This document shows positions 62,536 through 64,000 of a stretch of 64,000 nucleotides of DNA, one piece after another. The position numbers and the translations under genes are program-made. The stretch lies in NCBI RefSeq assembly GCF_007483665.1, contig NZ_VIQO01000002.1, positions 460,178 to 524,177 on the forward strand, read 5' to 3'. The stretch comes from Catellatospora sichuanensis (lineage in GTDB: Bacteria > Actinomycetota > Actinomycetes > Mycobacteriales > Micromonosporaceae). Under the pieces are notes generated by a model that worked only from the letters and a program-made list of their open reading frames with translations, was not told the DNA's origin and ran no database searches. Numbering within the stretch: position 1 is the first letter of the stretch; every line of letters begins with the position of its first letter.

Positions 62536-63750
62536 GTGGCGGAGCGGGAGTTGCGGGCGCGGGTTTGTGTGGTGGGGAGTGGGCCGGCGGGGTTGATGCT
62601 GGCGTACCTGTTGGCACGGCAGGGGGTCGAGGTCGTGCTGTTGGAGAAGCACGCCGACTTCTTCCGGGACTTCCGTGGGGACACGATCCACCCGTCCACC
62701 CTGGACGTGCTCGACGAACTGGGGCTCGGCGAGGCGATCGCCAAGCTGCCGGGACGGCGTGAGCCGGGGGTCGCGGTGTCGTTCGACGACGGCACGTACC
62801 AGGTCGGCGACTTCACCCGGTTGCGCAAGCCGCACAACTACCTGCTGATCCTGCCCCAGTGGGACTTCCTGGACCTGCTCGCCGCCGAGGCCGCGAAGCT
62901 GCCCGGGTTCACGCTGCTGCGCTCGACCGAGGCGGTGGACGTGTTACGGGACGAGACCGGGCGGGTCACCGGCGTCGCCGCGGTCGGCCCGGACGGGGCC
63001 GCGGTGCGGGTGTCCGCGGAGCTGACCGTGGCCTGCGACGGCCGCTCCTCGGTGATCCGCGACAAGTTGGGGCTGACCCCCGTCGACTTCGGCGCGCCGA
63101 TGGACGTGTTGTGGTTCCGGATCTCGAGGGAATCCGGGGACCCGGAAGGGCTGCTCGGCCGGGTCGGGCCGGGCGCGCTGCTGGTCATGATCGACCGGCA
63201 CGACTACTACCAGTGCGGGTACGTCATCCCGAAGGGCGGCTACGCCCGCGTGCAGGCCGAGGGCCTGGACGGGTTCCGCCGGCGTGTCGCCGGGCTCGCC
63301 CCGATGGTGGCGCGCCGGGTCGGCGAGATCACCTCGTGGGACCAGCTGCACCTGCTTACCGTGCAGGTCAACCGGCTGGAGACGTGGCACGTGCCCGGTG
63401 CGCTGTGCATCGGCGACGCCGCCCACGCGATGAGCCCGGTGGGCGGGGTCGGGGTCAACCTCGCGGTGCAGGACGCGGTCGCCACGGCCCGGCTGCTCGG
63501 GCCGAAGCTCAGGGCAGGTCGCCTGCGTACCGAGGACCTGGATCTGGTCCGCAAGCGCCGGATGTTCCCGACGCGGGTGACCCAGCGCGCCCAACGGGTC
63601 GCGCAGAGCCGCCTGGTCGGCGCGGTGCTCCGTGCCGACGCTCCGATCAAGGCCCCCGGCGTGCTGAAACTCTTCCAGCGTTTCCCGGTGCTGCAGGCCG
63701 TCCCGGCCCGCCTGGTCGGCCGCGGCGTCCGCCCCGAACACGTCGCCTGA
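62536..63750 (+). CDS. FAD-dependent aromatic monooxygenase/oxidoreductase (PHBH fold)
   Basis: A 404-residue flavoprotein. The N-terminal Rossmann motif VCVVGSGPAGLMLAYLLARQ is followed by EKHADFFRDFRGDTIHPSTL, the NAD(P)H/FAD DG motif VACDGRSSVIRDKLGLTPVD and GD motif CIGDAAHAMSPVGGVGVNLA, in the usual order for class A monooxygenases. GTG 62536 follows AGGAGCGGGG. Substrate unknown. The gene stands alone between two inverted copies of a 69-bp repeat, suggesting the gene could have moved as a unit. Confidence 0.9.
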   Translation: MAERELRARVCVVGSGPAGLMLAYLLARQGVEVVLLEKHADFFRDFRGDTIHPSTLDVLDELGLGEAIAKLPGRREPGVAVSFDDGTYQVGDFTRLRKPHNYLLILPQWDFLDLLAAEAAKLPGFTLLRSTEAVDVLRDETGRVTGVAAVGPDGAAVRVSAELTVACDGRSSVIRDKLGLTPVDFGAPMDVLWFRISRESGDPEGLLGRVGPGALLVMIDRHDYYQCGYVIPKGGYARVQAEGLDGFRRRVAGLAPMVARRVGEITSWDQLHLLTVQVNRLETWHVPGALCIGDAAHAMSPVGGVGVNLAVQDAVATARLLGPKLRAGRLRTEDLDLVRKRRMFPTRVTQRAQRVAQSRLVGAVLRADAPIKAPGVLKLFQRFPVLQAVPARLVGRGVRPEHVA

Positions 63751-63817
63751 CCACTGTCGGCCGTGACGCGCCAGCAGTGACACGCCAGGCGCGGCGTGTC
63801 AGCCGAGATGGTGGCGT

Positions 63818-63884
63818 GATGATCGCCGTTTCATGCCAGCACCTGTGGTGTGACCGCACTTCGTGACACGAGACAGCGATCATC
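63818..63884. repeat. Intergenic palindrome GATGATCGC ... GCGATCATC
   Basis: Nine-base perfect arms (63818-63826, 63876-63884) with inner TTTCATG and TTCGTGACACGAGA. It resembles the element at 19866-19926 (GATCGCC-TTTCGTG ... TGACACGAAA). Confidence 0.65.
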
Positions 63885-63907
63885 GCGGCAACCCCTGATG
63901 ATCACGA

Positions 63908-63976
63908 CGATCTTGCGCGAACTGTTAGGGATATGCCCGGTTTGGGGGTGTCGCACCCACAGTTCGTGCAAGATCG
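63908..63976. repeat. 69-bp palindromic repeat, right copy flanking the FAD monooxygenase
   Basis: CGATCTTGC (63908-63916) and GCAAGATCG (63968-63976) bound the element. It is the inverted counterpart of 62445-62513, sharing CCTAACAGTTCG-GCAAGATCG on the complementary strand. Confidence 0.85.
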
Positions 63977-64000
63977 CCGCGCCGCGCCGCGCCGCGCCGC
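63976..64000. repeat. Five copies of GCCGC at the window end
   Basis: A simple pentanucleotide run reaches the window edge and may continue beyond it. Confidence 0.8.

Overview
This 64 kb window is very GC-rich (about 70 percent or more by eye), densely packed and uses many GTG starts. Its gene orders are typical of Actinobacteria: mtrA-mtrB-lpqB-comF-hpf-secA, prfB-ftsE-ftsX-smpB-ssrA and pncB-clpS-DUF2017-mec-cysO-cysM-murI-Rv1339-like-rph-rdgB. All three match blocks known from Mycobacterium tuberculosis. Geosmin synthase, a class I lysyl-tRNA synthetase, a CBM2-GH18 chitinase and CBM2-bearing membrane proteins suggest a filamentous soil actinomycete, most likely Micromonosporaceae (inference). 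No prophage, transposase, CRISPR array or large biosynthetic cluster is visible; this is core chromosome with lineage-specific inserts.

Layout. 1-16 kb: cell-envelope two-component system MtrAB with lipoprotein LpqB, ComF, a structured RNA leader, ribosome hibernation factor HPF, three GNAT domains separated by a 68-bp tandem repeat, an unusual SARP-membrane-HhH fusion, SecA and its small neighbours. 16-24 kb: proline and tryptophan catabolism (pruA, tryptophan 2,3-dioxygenase), a PadR regulator with a clear palindromic operator, and a ROK regulator/GH4/sugar-kinase operon. 24-33.4 kb: prfB, ftsEX, an M23 endopeptidase, smpB, three consecutive single-pass proteins with CBM2-like extracellular domains (two with a cytosolic SRPBCC domain), then tmRNA. 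33.5-43.8 kb: nucleosidase, YqgE, tRNA-Ala, a PH-domain protein, a secreted protein, geosmin synthase, tyrosine phosphatase, LysRS, an orphan CvnA-like ATPase and a Nudix protein. 43.8-54 kb: FdhD/FdhF-YdeP oxidoreductase, cytochrome oxidase subunit I, Nei-type glycosylase, MFS transporter and GH18 chitinase. 54-64 kb: NAD salvage (pncA, pncB), ClpS, the CysO cysteine pathway, MurI, a beta-lactamase-fold phosphodiesterase-like protein, RNase PH, RdgB and an FAD monooxygenase between inverted 69-bp repeats.

Most interesting points. (1) Tandem SRPBCC-TM-CBM2 proteins between smpB and ssrA form an architecture I do not recognise. (2) Three loci carry mini-ORFs joined by ATGA start/stop overlaps to the genes on both sides, like mycobacterial MIRUs. 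(3) The comF-hpf intergenic region looks like a raiA-motif RNA. (4) CysO carries 13 residues beyond its diglycine, next to the JAMM protease Mec. (5) Several families of intergenic palindromes are present, one pair flanking the last gene. (6) Many genes have a TANNNT hexamer 6-8 nt before the start codon, implying leaderless transcripts.
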